Source: Apiotrichum sp. Y4204
Taxonomy: Eukaryota; Basidiomycota; Tremellomycetes; Trichosporonales; Trichosporonaceae
Direction: 5' to 3'
Assembly (NCBI GenBank): GCA_025531455.1
Contig: JAMYHL010000004.1
Span: 124,001-188,000 of the forward strand
DNA: 64,000 bases
A program made the position numbers and the translations under genes. The notes beneath the pieces are model-generated. The model saw nothing but the letters and a program-made list of their open reading frames with translations. It was not told the DNA's origin and did not search any database. Of this stretch, positions 36,048 through 48,210 are shown piece after piece. How positions within the stretch are numbered: the first letter of the stretch is position 1; the number at the start of each line of letters is the position of its first letter.

Positions 36048-36761
36048 TGTGACGATATTTGTGTTGGTGTCGTGTGGGGTGGATAGGAGGGAGGAAAGGG
36101 TTGTTGGGTGTAGTTGAAGACGTCGTCGAGGAGCGAGGGGAGGGCGAGTGGTGGTGGTGGGAGCGGGCACCTGCACTGGCAGAGAGAAATTGGCTGCATC
36201 CTGGTTGGTGCGGAGCTCGACGGGGCAATGACAGCAACCTACACCACCAAGTGAGAAGAACAATAGGATCGGCACATTTTGATTCCGGGGGAATGAATAT
36301 TAGGCGTACCGAAAATAAGCCTGCATGCCTATGAAGGAAAGACATTGTTTTCACGCCTATGTGACCTTTCCTGAAGCTCCGCTCTACCTCCCCCTTTATA
36401 TTACATAACAAGCTCACTCTTTATGGGCTCGCCTAAATGGATTGGGGTCTAGTTTGTAGATATGATATGCGCCATTGCCAGCCATGGTTAACCGCGCTAG
36501 CGCCGGTGACGCGCGCGCTGCTCCGCCCGGCGACTGACTCCATCCTCCGAGCCGAAGAGAGACTCAGCGGCCAGAGAGGTTGGCTCGCCAGCCTCGCTCC
36601 CTCCTGGCTGTGCCCCAGCCGGCCGACAGGCCGAACAGCGCACAGTCAGTCCCAGATCCCACACCATCCCCGCACACTCCCGGCACTCACTGGATATCTC
36701 CCTCATCTCTACATCACTCCTCCTCCTCATCTCTCTTCATCCTCGCATCCCCATCGCAGCC
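36048..36761. promoter_or_regulatory. divergent upstream region of COX9 and ETF-beta
   Basis: 714 bases lie between two start codons reading away from each other, both of mitochondrial energy genes. I see no gene in between. The ETF-beta side is C/T-rich for about 150 bases (36620-36760). Shared regulation is plausible but not shown by the sequence. Confidence 0.45.
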
Positions 36762-38070
36762 ATGTTCCCGACCCGCCCCGCCCTCGTTAACATCCTCGTC
36801 CCCGTCAAGCGGGCCATTGACTACGCTGTGTGCGTACACCCCGAAGCGGAGAGCGTGCACCGTGGACGCCGAATCCCACACGCCGAGCTCCACCCTCTCC
36901 TCTCCCCGACCTGAGTTGTCCCATACTGACTTGTTAGCAAGATCCGTGTTGCCCCCGGAAACAAGGGCGTCGACACCAATGTCAAGCACTCGATGGTGAG
37001 CTCCCCGCCTTCCCCGCCGCTGTGTGCCGCATTGCTGACGCTGTCCAGAACCCCTTCGACGAGATCGGTGAGTTGTGGAAAGATGGCTCGGTTAGCCGAG
37101 CGTAAGAGCCGAGCTGGAAGTTGTCGACAAGTGTCAACTATTCACGTCGTGATCGCGATAGCGACAAAGGCATTGCGCTCAGCGCCGTACGCGCGCCGGA
37201 CGGTTTCATTTTGCCAGCAGCATGCATACTGACCCTATAGCCGTCGAGGAGGCGGTCCGCATGCGCGAGAAGGACAAGAAGCTTGTTGAGTCGATCACTG
37301 CCCTCACCATCGGTCCCCCCAAGGCAGTCGACACCCTCCGTACCGCCCTTGCCATGGGAGCCGACACCGGTATCCACATCACCGTTCCCGAGGGCACCGT
37401 TGTCGAGCCCATTGCCGTCGCCCAGGCCATCAAGAAGATCATTGAGCGTGACGGCAAGACCGACCTTGTCATCCTCGGCAAGCAGGCGATTGACGACGAC
37501 CTCGGCGCCACTGGTGGTATGCTCGCTGGTCTCACCGGCTGGTCGCAGGGGCAGTTCGCTTCCAAGCTCGAGGTCAAGGCCGACGGCTCCGCCGAGGTCA
37601 CCCGTGAGATTGACGGCGGTCTCGAGACCCTTTCCACCAAGCTCCCGCTTATTGTCACCACCGACCTCCGTCTCAACGGTGAGTACCGCGTCACTGCAAG
37701 ACGACTGTCATTGCGGACAGAAGCGACACGGACCGGAAGAGTTCCCCATGACTCGAGCTGACGTTTTCAGAGCCCCGTTACGCTTCGCTCCCCAACATCA
37801 TGAAGGCGAAGAAGAAGAAGGTCGAGTCTATCAAGCCCGAGGACCTTGGCCTTGACTTCGTGAGTACTCGCGTCTCGCGTCTCGCGTCTTTTCCGGATTT
37901 CATTGACACCAGACCCCCCGCCTCGAGACCATCTCGGTCACCAACCCCCCTGAGCGCCAGGGTGGTGGTAAGGTGAGTACCGCATTCTGCGGCCGAGTGC
38001 CATCTAACAACCCCAGGTCGAGACTGTTGCCGAGCTCGTTTCCAAGCTCAAGGAGGCCGGTGCCATCTAG
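36762..38070 (+). CDS. ETFB: electron transfer flavoprotein beta subunit
   Basis: Seven exons, 36762-36829, 36938-36995, 37049-37067, 37241-37678, 37771-37859, 37913-37972 and 38017-38070, join to 261 residues, the usual length. Landmarks include [67 protein letters not shown] and the KPEDLGLDF...[18 protein letters not shown] terminus. ETF-beta pairs with ETF-alpha in the mitochondrial matrix. It passes electrons from acyl-CoA and other dehydrogenases to ETF-ubiquinone oxidoreductase; the beta chain binds AMP. The exon count is high for a short gene, but each junction keeps the frame. Confidence 0.96.
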
Positions 38071-39225
38071 ACGCATTAAGAGTAGCATGACCCGGTGGAC
38101 GCGGCGCCAGGTGCGCAGGCTGGGGTCCCACGTCAGCCAGCCTGGCAGTGTTGCGTGTTGCGTTTGCCAACAACTCTCGGCCGAATAGCCGGGAGCAAAA
38201 GATGATGCATGAATAGCAGAGCCAGGCGGGAGAGAGAGGATTGATGCAGGAGTGCAGGAGTGTAAGATGACGGATGCACACATGGCGTGACGATTCCGAG
38301 AGCCGAGAGATCGAGAGACTGAGAATCCGAGATCCGCAAACTGATCATGAGCGGGATATCCAGGCAGCAAATGGGCCTCACACCACAAAGCAGCCAGGTT
38401 GTGCACAATATGCATAGGCATTCATGATACTTGGCATGCACGCGATTCCACCATCCAGCACCCGCCATGCACACGAGGCAGAGTACTAGGGAGCTAGAGC
38501 ACGCGATGATGCAGGACTCTATATCTCGATGCTGACTGTGGCCCTGACAATCTCTACGCGACTTTTGCCGATGCGCGCGGTGCCGAAACGGCCGAGCCCG
38601 CGGGGTGACTGACGCGGGGTGACTGACGGGGGAGGAGCTCTGGGTGACGTGCTGGTTGGCTTTCGGCGATACCCTTCTATACTCGAGCGATCGAGCAGCC
38701 AGTCCTCATATCTGCCGCATGTTCCGACGATCCGGCGACTTCCCATCTGTTACTGGGCATGAATCTATGCTTTCATTACTTGTGATCTTGTGATCTTGCG
38801 AGCTGCATTCACTGTCGCCATGTCGCTGTTGCCGTGTTCCATCGCGGCGCCCCTTATCACAGTTAAAGGTAGTTTAATGACGTGTGATTGTATCATTTTG
38901 TTGGTACGGCTGAAATTTGCAAGAAATGAAGAAATGTCGACTCCCCTCCTCTTTTTTTTTCCGCTTGTTCCTCCGTCCTGTGGGTTGTACCTGGGCTGTC
39001 GCTGGCTGGCTCGTTGACCTCCACCCTAGACTAGCCAGACTCACTCCGCAGACTTGCCTGTGACTGGTGGACGCCAGCTCAAGTCTTGCTTGCACTCGGG
39101 AGACTCCGTACCACCCCCTTCCCCCCTCTCCCTCCCTGTACCCCCCTCCCCTCCCTGCTCCCTATCTCGACTCGCATTCACTCCATCCCTCTGATCGTCG
39201 TATCGTCGACAAGACGTTCACCTCA
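38071..39225. other. intergenic region before ADE12
   Basis: About 1.15 kb. A poly-T tract at about 38950-38959 and a C/T-rich run from 39105 to 39180 lead up to the ADE12 start and look like promoter and leader. No gene is supported. Confidence 0.5.
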
Positions 39226-41210
39226 ATGGCTTCTGGTGCGTATTCTATACTGTGGAGGCACGCGTACTCGTACTGACGACAGCTCCTGGGGTTTCCGTTG
39301 TGTACGTATCGACATTTTGAGCAAAAGGTTGTGGTGGCTATGGTGGAGGAAATGAGATGTCGAGGGAAGGAAGACATCAACCACCACCACCACCCTGCGT
39401 TTCACTCTACCTCTCTGGTCTCTCACTAACTCTCCCAGCCTCGGAGCCCAATGGGGCGACGAGGGCAAAGGCAAGCTCGTAGACATCCTCGCTGCCGAAG
39501 CGGACATCTGCGCCCGGTGTGCCGGCGGTAACAATGCCGGTCACACCATTGTCGTCAAGAACGACAAGGGCGAGAAGACCACCTATGCCTTCAACCTCCT
39601 TCCCTCGGGTGAGTGTCGGTGTTGGGCATGATAGGGTGGACTGTGGTGGATCGCCTGCTACGCGAGACCCTGCGAGCAGGCTGCAAGAACCACAGTCTAT
39701 CGCCCGACCACCCCATTTGCCAACCACTGACACCAGGTCTCATCAACCCCAAGTGCACCGCCTTCATTGGCTCGGGCGTCGTTGTCCACCTCCCTGGTCT
39801 CTTCAACGAGCTCGACACCCTCGAGCGCAAGGGTGAGTTTGAAGCAGTGGAGTTCTGTGGTCATGGTTCTGGGAGACGAGTAAGGATCAACCGGGAAGAC
39901 GGAGCTGCCCATCATCACTGCTAAGTGCTGCCGAACAGCACCGTAAAGGGCCGAGTGCCGTGGGGCCATCAACGCTCGTCCCTTCTCATTCAGTGCGCCA
40001 CCGTACAGTGCAAAATGCAATGTCAATCGGGGCGCTCGGACCTCAGATTCGGGCAGGAGTCGGATTAGCGGCATTCTTTCAAGGCCGGAAGACACCCTGC
40101 TCGTCCAACCCTTCCTCGGGATCACTCCCCTGATCATCACAATCCTGAGAACCTTTACCGAACCACCAAAGAACCACCACAGAACCTGACCTTCCCGGTA
40201 ACACACTAACCCCAGGCCTGAAGGTTGCCGACCGCCTGTTCATCTCGGACCGTGCGCACCTTGTGTGTGGCTTCCACCAGGTCGTCGACGGCCTCAAGGA
40301 GATCGAGCTTGGTGGCAGCTCAATTGGCACCACCAAGAAGGGCATCGGACCCACGTACAGCTCCAAGGCGTCGCGCTCCGGTCTCCGTGTGCACCACCTT
40401 TACGACCCCTCGTTCCCCGCCAAGTTCCGCAAGCTAGTCGAGGGTCGTTTCAAGCGCTACGGTCACTTCGAGTTTGACACTGAGGGCGAGATTGAGCAGA
40501 TGCTCGCGCTCGCCGAGCGTCTCCGCCCTCACGTCGTCGACGGCCCCACCTGGCTCCACAAGCGCCTTGCCGCTGGCCAGCGTGTGCTCGTCGAGGGCGC
40601 CAACGCGCTCATGCTCGACATTGACTACGGAACCTACCCCTTCGTCACTTCGTCGTCGACCACCATCGGCGGCGTCTGCACGGGTCTCGGTATCCCTCCG
40701 TTTGCGATCAAGCGTGCGATCGGTGTCATCAAGGCCTACACCACCCGTGTTGGTGGTGGACCCTTCCCCACCGAGCAGCTCAACTCGATTGGCGAGACCT
40801 TCCAGGAGGTCGGCGCCGAGTGGGGCACCGTCACTGGCCGTCGCCGCCGCTGCGGCTGGCTCGACCTTGTTGTCTGCAAGTACTCGACGCTGATCAACGG
40901 CTACACCTCGATCAACCTCACCAAGCTCGATGTTCTTGACGGCTTTGACGAGATCAAGGTTGCCACCAAGTACCGCCTCAACGGCCAGGACGTCGAGGGC
41001 TTCCCCGCCGACCTTGACCAGCTCGCGCAGGTCGAGGTCGTGTACGAGACCTTCCCCGGCTGGAAGTCGGACATTACCAAGATCAAGACGTTTGACGAGC
41101 TGCCCGAGAACTGCAAGAAGTATGTCCAGTTTATCGAAAAGTTCCTCGACTGCCGCGTCCAGTACATTGGTACCGGCCCCGCCCGCGAGAGCACCATCAC
41201 TTGCTTCTAG
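39226..41210 (+). CDS. ADE12: adenylosuccinate synthetase
   Basis: Exons 39226-39235, 39283-39301, 39439-39608, 39737-39832 and 40216-41210 close in frame to 429 residues, the family length. The GTP-binding QWGDEGKGK (residues about 14-22), [45 protein letters not shown] and [11 protein letters not shown] motifs are intact, as is the C-terminal [17 protein letters not shown]. The enzyme joins IMP and aspartate using GTP to give adenylosuccinate, the first committed step to AMP, in the cytosol. The first coding exon has only 10 bases and the second 19; the intron before exon 5 is unusually long (383 nt). Confidence 0.97.
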
Positions 41211-41908
41211 ACGAGTGTTATAGACGGAAATGCAGCCCTGAAGGGATGAGGAGACTGTTGCAGTGCGGATGTGGAGACAGTGCATACATAGAGGAGGGAC
41301 AGGGAGGTCGCAAGAAGTCTGAAAAGAGGCGAATAGTGTCAGGCATGGTTCGATGTTTTGGCTGCAGTCTTGAAGAACAGCACTAGAGTGCCGAATGCGG
41401 CCCATAGCGCCCGGTGTGCCCGGTGCAACTCGATTGTTCGTGTGAGATTGCGACGGGGAGAATTTTTGAGCCTCTGTTACTGATGGCTCTGTTAATGTTT
41501 TTGTTGGCCAAGTGGGTTCCACTTGGGCCCACAGAACGAGCATCGCATCACAATATCACGATCACAATGCATCTCGTAGATTAGGTACCGTACATGCTCG
41601 CACCGGCAGGTGCGCAAGCATCCGAACAGGCAAACTGTGGGGATGTTTGGTTTGTTTGCCACGGGGGGCTGGACGTACCCTGGCTCTGGGCTTGCAGCTA
41701 ACCGGTTCCATACAGTAACTGTCCAACCCCCATGTCCATGCATCCATTGGGCCCTGGAATACAAACACGGCACAAAAGTGGCAGGCACACAAACACCCTC
41801 CAGTCCAAATTCCGCCAGTCGGTCGGCCCCCCGGACCGTCCAAAACAAAACTCTACACATACACAACACACAACACAACACCCAACTCCATCTCACTCTA
41901 TCATCCAA
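41211..41908. other. intergenic region between ADE12 and the Reb1-like gene
   Basis: About 700 bases with the ADE12 3' flank and the Reb1-like promoter. An ACACAACAC-type stretch at 41860-41880 precedes the start. No gene is supported. Confidence 0.5.
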
Positions 41909-44629
41909 ATGGAGGGCCTGCTCCTCTCCTACCCCCGCGTCGTCTCGTCCGAGCGCACGCGTCTCGAGCCGCCGACCCCGACACCGGGCGGGGGCGTGCT
42001 CGGTGCGCTGGCGGGCACGCCGACGAAGCTGCGTACACCGCGGATGCTGGGGAAGAAGGAGCGGCGGGAGAAGGAGAAGGAGAACCGCAGTCCGAAGAGT
42101 CCCAAGAGTCCGAAGAGCCCGCGCACGCCGAAGAGTAAGAAGAAGGATAAAGAAAAGGAGCGGGAGCGGGAGAGGGAGCCGAGCCGACACTCTCACTCTC
42201 ACTCCCACTCTCACCCACTCCCGTCCCTCCACTCTGCCCATTCTTTCCCGCACTCGTCCCCGCCCGCCAGCCCTACCCGTGGTCTCTCCGCCCTTGCTGC
42301 TACGGCGCTTGCGCTCGCTAATGCCCACCCTACGCCCGAGGCGGATCGGAAGGCAGAAAAGGCGCGGCGCAAGGAGGAGAAGCGCAAGAGGAGGGAGGAA
42401 CGAGACAAGGAGCGCGAAGAGGAGCCGATCGAGGACAAGGATAAGAAGGACAAGGACAAGGAGAAGAAGAAGCGTAAACACCGCGACGAGGGGGCGGGAA
42501 CGCCGGCCCGCGCTGCGGATCCCGCGACGCCGACCCCGAAGCGCCGTAAGCGCGAGCGCGAGGCGCTCGAGACCCCGTTCACTGGCCCAAGCAGGAGCGC
42601 GGCGGACGTGTCCATGGCCGCCCTGCTCGCGAGTAACCGCAAGAACCCTGGGTCCGTCCTCCGCCCCTCGGCGAGCCGGGACATGTCGGTCAACTCTCTG
42701 CTCGTCACTCCCCGCCCTGTGCGCAGTGAAGAGAAGGAACGCCGGAGCGCAAAGAAGAGCGACAGGAAGAAACGGAAAGATAAGAAGGACCGGACTGTCG
42801 AGAACACGATGAACCTCAGCGCCGTGCTCGGCACCCCGGGCATGCCCATGCCGCCGAGCACGCCCGGGTTCCCGCTCGACAGCGAGATGGATATTCCCGA
42901 CACGGACCCGATGGACGTCGACGACGACGGGGACGACGAGCGGCGCGCGCGCCGTAAGGCCGAGAAGGCCGCGCGCCGCGCTGAGCGCGCAAAGCGCAAG
43001 GCCGAGAAGGCGGAGCGCCGGGCGATGCGGGAACGGGAGAAGGAGGAGAAGCGGGTCGCAGAGGAGAAGCGCATCGCAGAGGAAAAGCGCATTGCCGAGG
43101 AGAGGCGCATTGCGGAGGAGAAGCGCATCGCAGAGGAGAAGCGTGTCGCGGAGAAGAAGAAGGCCGAACGTGCCAAGGCCACCCAGATGCAGTCTCGGCC
43201 TGTCTCCGAGAGCTCGTCCGACTCTAATTCCGACTCGGATGACGAGCCACCGGCCCGCACAGCAATCACTGCCGCGCCCGACCTCAGTGACATTCTCCGC
43301 GGTCGTCCCCGCCAAGCGCCTGCGCCTGTTCCCGCGCCCGAGAAGAGCAAGGAGAAGAGCACCACACGGGCAAAGGCACCAGCTTCTGCTCCTGCAGCTG
43401 CCCCTGCCCGTGCGCCCCGTGCTTCCGAGGCGGTCGCGACCCGCGGACCGCGCAGGAAGAGCGCTGGCAACGCCGTGTCACAGGCGGAGCAGGACGAGCA
43501 GCTGCGCAAGGAGCTCGCGGACGAGGCAATCATGCACGAGTTCCTCGCCTCCAAGTGGATCGAGATCAAGGAGCTGCAGCGCCTCGAGGCTGCAGGTGGT
43601 GAGTCTAGCTGAGAATCGTGAACTTTGCTGATCTCAGTGCTCCGCTACAAGCGTGGGCGGTTCTCCGAGGACGAGCGCTCGGCCCTGCGTGACTGGCTCG
43701 ACACCTTCCGCCGCGTGAGCTAGCCTTCACTGACCGAGCTGACACCAGTCCAACCGCCTGAGCGAGGATGCGCTGCTCGAAATCATCATGGCCAAGGGCA
43801 AGGCCGGCGAGCGCAGCCAGTACCCCAAGTTCTACTCTGACCTCGCGGGGCAGGTACCTGGCCGCCCGGTGCGCTACGTTAAAGAGGCCGTGAAGCGCAT
43901 GTATGACCCGCGCGCGCGCAAGGGCGCGTGGACAAAGGAGGAGGACGCGGGGTTACTCCGGTAAGTCGGGAGCTAGGGTTGTCTCAAAATCGGCTCTGAC
44001 TCCAGGGCATACCAGCTCCACCCGAACGAGTGGACCAAGATTGCCGCGCTGGTCGACCGCTCCGAGTCGGACTGCCGTGACAGATGGCGCGGAGAGCTCA
44101 AGGGCCACGAGTCGCGGGTGTCCGGCGCCTGGTCGCAAGACGAGACGGACGCGCTCATCGCCGCCGTCACCGAGGCGAACCGCCGCCTCGGCATGCCCCC
44201 GACCGCGCCCGACACGCCGTGGCAGGTCGTCGTGGAGCTCATGGGCGGCACGCGCTCCCTGACCCAGTGCAGGAAGAAGTGGTGAGTAGATGAACTGTCG
44301 CCAACGCGAAACACCACATTGTAAAGATTCATGACTAATCCCCTCCAAGGCAGGACACGCTCCTCCCGGACATGAAGGCCGACGAAGCGCGGCAGGCCGG
44401 CGTGAGCGTCGCGAAGACCGTAGTCTCGCGGCGCGATCTGCTCGACCGCCTGCGCGCGCTGGATGTGCGCCACGAGCGCGACCTGAGCTGGACGCGCGTC
44501 GTGCCCCCCGAATGGGACATTAAGCCCGGCACGCTGCGCGGCGTGTGGCACCGCATGAAGCACTCGGTGCCCGGGTGGGACGGCATGCCGTTCCCGCAGC
44601 TGCTGGACGAGATTGAGAAGCGGGTTTAA
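41909..44629 (+). CDS. REB1: Reb1/TTF-I-like Myb-domain DNA-binding protein
   Basis: Exons 41909-43598, 43638-43714, 43749-43960, 44006-44281 and 44350-44629 join to 844 residues. The first 450 residues are lysine/arginine/glutamate-rich and disordered, with runs such as SPKSPKSPKSP, a polar SHSHSHSH patch and about five AEEKRI units (near nt 43055-43150). The C-terminal third holds Myb/SANT-like units: RGRFSEDERSALRDWLDTF, then KGAWTKEEDAGLLRAYQLHP...WTKIAALVDRSESDCRDRW, then SGAWSQDETDALIAAV...LTQCRKKW. This layout matches the fungal Reb1 / mammalian TTF-I family, which terminates RNA polymerase I and also acts as a general regulatory factor. Assignment to Reb1 rather than another Myb paralogue is an inference. 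Confidence 0.85.
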
Positions 44630-45309
44630 TAGATAGAATAGGGTATTTCGGAGAGAGGGATAATATGCATACTACATTCTTTGAGGGCAGGGAGCAGGGA
44701 GCAAGGAGCAAGGAGCAGGGAGCGAAGGCCAAAGATCTCGCTTCCTCTTCACCGTCATTCCGTCAAAAACATTCTCGACTCATCCAACTTGCACCACTTC
44801 TAACTTTCATTCACTTCTTCTCTCTTCTCTAAGACCGTCGCGCCGATCGGGAACACGGCTCGTATAGTGTAGGTGGTTATCACTGGTCGTTGTGGTGCTC
44901 GTCTGCTACTCCCGACCCGACCGCTGTTCGACTCAGCGTGCGAGCACGTCCTGATGCGCTCAGGATCCTTTTTCTGTTTTGAAGAAGAAGGGAGAGGAGA
45001 AAAATGAGAAAATGACGGTGGGAAGAGAAGAACGGGGAGAGAGAAGCTCAGTGGCGCAGTGGCATTGCCATTGCGGAACGCAGATCGGTGATTTCATTGA
45101 TCGTCGCACGGTCCCCCTCAGTTTACACAACACACTACTAGCCTCCCTACCACTCTTACCCCGGGCTGTCAGTAATCAGTCATATCACGGCGGGGTGCAC
45201 CAGTTCCAGAGAGGGGTACTGCTGTTACATCTGCAAACACTGATGTGGAATGATGCGTTGTGGGTGTTTAACTTTGATTTTTCTCCGTTGCTGTCTGGCG
45301 GCGGGGCGG
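44630..45309. other. 3' flank between the Reb1-like gene and prohibitin-2
   Basis: 680 bases between convergent stop codons. At 44687-44725 there is a short G/A-rich tandem array of GGGAGCA or AGGAGCA units. No gene is supported. Confidence 0.5.
44687..44725. repeat. short purine-rich tandem repeat, 7-bp unit
   Basis: About five to six degenerate copies of GGGAGCA/AGGAGCA in non-coding sequence just past the Reb1-like gene. Confidence 0.6.
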
Positions 45310-46495
45310 CTACTTCTTCTTGGGGTCGGCAATGACCGTGTCGTCCGTGACGTTGAGGAGGAGGCTCTTGGCGTCGAGCATGACGCGGTTACCGGACGAG
45401 GCGAGGGTGCTGGCAATCTCGCGCGAGGCCTCGAGCTTGCGGAGCGCGAGGAAGCCCTTGTTGTTGCGGACGGCCTCGCCAATGAGCTCGGCCGACTTGG
45501 CTTCTCCCTGTGCGCGGACGATAATCGACTGCTTCTCCTGGATCGCCTGGTCGACCTGGAAGGCGGCGCGCTGCGCAATCTGCTGCGCGACCTGCTTGGC
45601 CTCGACGGCGTGCGTAAACTCGGGCGAGAAGGCAACGTGCGTAATCGACACATCGTCCAGGATCAGGTTGAACCGGCGCGCGCGACGGGTGAGGTTTTCA
45701 CGCACGAGACGGGATACCATCTCACGCTGTGTGATGAGCTGCGAAGCGTTGAACTGCGCGACGACAGACTTGAGCACCTCGTTGACGATCGACGGGAGCA
45801 CGCGCTCGTCGTAGTCTGTGCCGAGCTCACGGTAGCTGAGGGTGAGTTCTGCAACGAGACACTCAACTCACATGGTGGGGAGGTCGGCCTGCGCGGGACG
45901 CGAGAGCACACGGCAGGTAATGTTAACCTGGATGTGAGCCGCTATTCTTGTCCTTCACGTCAATGCCGTTTACTCACCATTTGCAGGTCCTTGGTGCCGG
46001 TAAGCGACGCGATATTCCTCGGCTTGGCACGGACGTCGTAGATGATCGCATGCTCGAGCCAGGGAATCTGAGGTCAGCGAGAGCGCAGGAAAAGCGTGTT
46101 GCAGCTGTCAACCACTTTGTTACAGCTGCAAACGGGGAGAGAAAGCGAGGAAACAGATGATAAAAAAATCACAGCAATCCAAAGAAAAAAAGGACAGACT
46201 CAAACCCATCTTCCCTCTTCCCCTATCCACTCACGCGGAAATGCGTGCCCTCGGGGTAAATATCCGGGCGCACACCGTGGATACGCGAGTACATGATCGC
46301 GCGGTGACCACCGTCGACGTTGAACAGTGCCGAGTTGACAGCGACGGCGCCAACGCCGAGGAGGACAAGGAGGCCGCCGCCGGCGAACACGCTGCCGGGG
46401 TTCGGGCCGCCGCGGCCGCCGCCGCCGGCCTGCTGGCGTGCGCGGTTGAGCTGCTGCGCGAGGCGCGCAAAGGCTTCTCCTCCGGGTCGGTTCAT
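45310..46495 (-). CDS. PHB2: prohibitin-2
   Basis: Exons 46495-46235, 46067-45978, 45927-45872 and 45835-45310 close in frame to 310 residues, the usual length. A Gly-rich N terminus precedes one membrane span ([20 protein letters not shown], about residues 39-58). The SPFH/prohibitin domain follows, with [70 protein letters not shown] and the coiled-coil [14 protein letters not shown]...[11 protein letters not shown]. Phb2 pairs with Phb1 in large rings in the inner mitochondrial membrane that stabilise respiratory proteins and guide the m-AAA protease. Its C terminus is short compared with some homologues but ends cleanly (ADPKKK). Confidence 0.96.
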
Positions 46496-47321
46496 TGTGA
46501 GTTTCGGAAGGGGGGGTGGTGGAGATGAAGATGGATAATGGTGGTGACGAAATGAAAGGTGTGTGTGTGTGTGGTGTGGTGGTTGCGCGGCCTGCGCGGC
46601 TTGCGGCGTCGCGGCTCCTGCGGCCGGCGGGGGCAACTTGGAGTGGGAGGGAGGAAATTCTTATTAGAGGTGATTAGAGTGAGTAGATAATTGTCACGTG
46701 ATTGCTCTTTAATCTGTGGATTTGAATGACGACGAGTTCCCAGGCTCCAAAATGACGGACCGACGAGGCCAGCACTGGGAGGCTGGCCTGGCCGGTGTTT
46801 GTAGTTGGCCTGGTTGAGATCCGGTTGTAGAATGGTTGCTGTGGTGACCGTCAAAACATTCATTATCGAGATGGCAGTCGCTCTGATGCTTTGCATGACT
46901 TCTTCAGCTACCATGCTTCCAAATCTCGAGAGCTCAAGAGCTGCTGCCAGAGCAACCAACTGAGCTGGACATGTGTCCAGTGTCATGACGTCCATGAATT
47001 GCAACGCGCCACAGACATTAGTCGAAACACAACCCATCTCCCATCTCTAGTGGCGGGGTTTCAAGTCGGGTCCAAAAATAATGCACGCTCAATCCCATGC
47101 AGGTATTTAATGCTAGTGAACAACAGCCACAGCCCGTAGGGCCAAAGACATACTCGGACGAGGCACGACGGGCGAAGGCGGCAAGGTGACGCGGGAGGCA
47201 GCACGAAAGGACACCGTCCCATCGTGAGCCCAAGTCGCAAAAGTGGCCCGCTCCGGTGTCTCGTCTCTCCTCTCGACGGCCATATCATCCCCGTCCCCTC
47301 CCACTTCTCCCTCACTGCACC
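46496..47321. other. intergenic region between PHB2 and the Rho gene
   Basis: This holds the PHB2 promoter, with a short GT-rich run at 46558-46582, and the 3' flank of the Rho gene. No gene is supported. Confidence 0.5.
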
Positions 47322-48210
47322 TCAGCAGATGACACACTTCTTGCTCTTCTTGATCGCACGTGACACGGTAATGCCCTTCTTCAGGCTCTCTCGCACCGCG
47401 GCGTCAAACACCTCGCGCACGCCCGTGCCCTGCTTGGCACTGCACTCGAGGTAACGCCGTGCGCCAATCTCGCGTGCGACCTTCTCGCCCTCGGCGGGGG
47501 TGATGGGCCCGACTCCCTGCGCGGCCATGAGACTCTGTGTTGTTGCGTCGTTGCGCAGGTCCGTCTTCGTGCACACCAGGATGAGCGGCACGCTCTCGCA
47601 GAAATGCGACATCTCGGGGTACCACTGGCGGGTCAGCACTTGCAGTACAGTTTACCCACCTTGTCGAATACGTTCTCGAGCGATGGCCGGTGGTTGCATG
47701 CAAACACGACGAGGATCACGTCCGTGTCGTTGTAGCTCAATGGTCGGAGGCGGTCAAAGTCCTCCTGGCCGGCAGTGTCCCACAGCGCGAGCTCGATGGT
47801 TTTGGTCGGATCGAGCGGGTGCGGGATGATGGTGATGAGGTTCTCAAACACGGTCGGCACGTAGGTCTGCACGTGAGTACGAGTGAGTGATGATATCGAT
47901 GGCATACCTCTGGGAAACGGTTCTCGGCGTACACGGTAAGGAGACACGTCTTGCCACAGCCTGCAGTTAGTATCGCGACCAGGGTAGCGTGGTGGCAAGG
48001 TACGAGGCGTGGCGGGGCTAGGCGGGACGGGAGACTTACCGCCATCGCCGACGACGACGAGCTTCTTCTTCAGATCCGGGCGTCGGTTCGTGTCGAGCTG
48101 GCGTCAGAGACATGTCCATGGCCGACCGAGGTTAAGCGGGGATGAGTGGAAAGTTGAGTTGATAGTGGAACCTTGTGTAGGACTGTGCGTCGGCTTGTAC
48201 TCACCGACAT
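47322..48210 (-). CDS. Rho-family small GTPase
   Basis: Exons 48210-48205, 48097-48040, 47960-47908, 47866-47660 and 47624-47322 close in frame to 208 residues. The G1 loop [11 protein letters not shown], switch I YVPTVFEN, switch [27 protein letters not shown] (G4) and ECSAKQG (G5) are all present, with a polybasic tail and a CVIC end that would be prenylated. The Rho-type insert region is present after [21 protein letters not shown] and RRYLECSAK resemble Rho3/Rho4 types more than Rho1 or Cdc42, so I give no symbol. Two oddities: about three extra residues (PHPLDPTKT) between the switches, and a CaaX box ending in Cys. Rho GTPases control actin, exocytosis and wall synthesis at the membrane. 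The first coding exon is only ATG TCG. Confidence 0.93.

Noticed and set aside
42211..43569. 452-codon antisense frame over the Reb1-like gene
   Set aside because: Composition is the mirror of the Lys/Glu/Arg-rich sense protein; no recognisable features.
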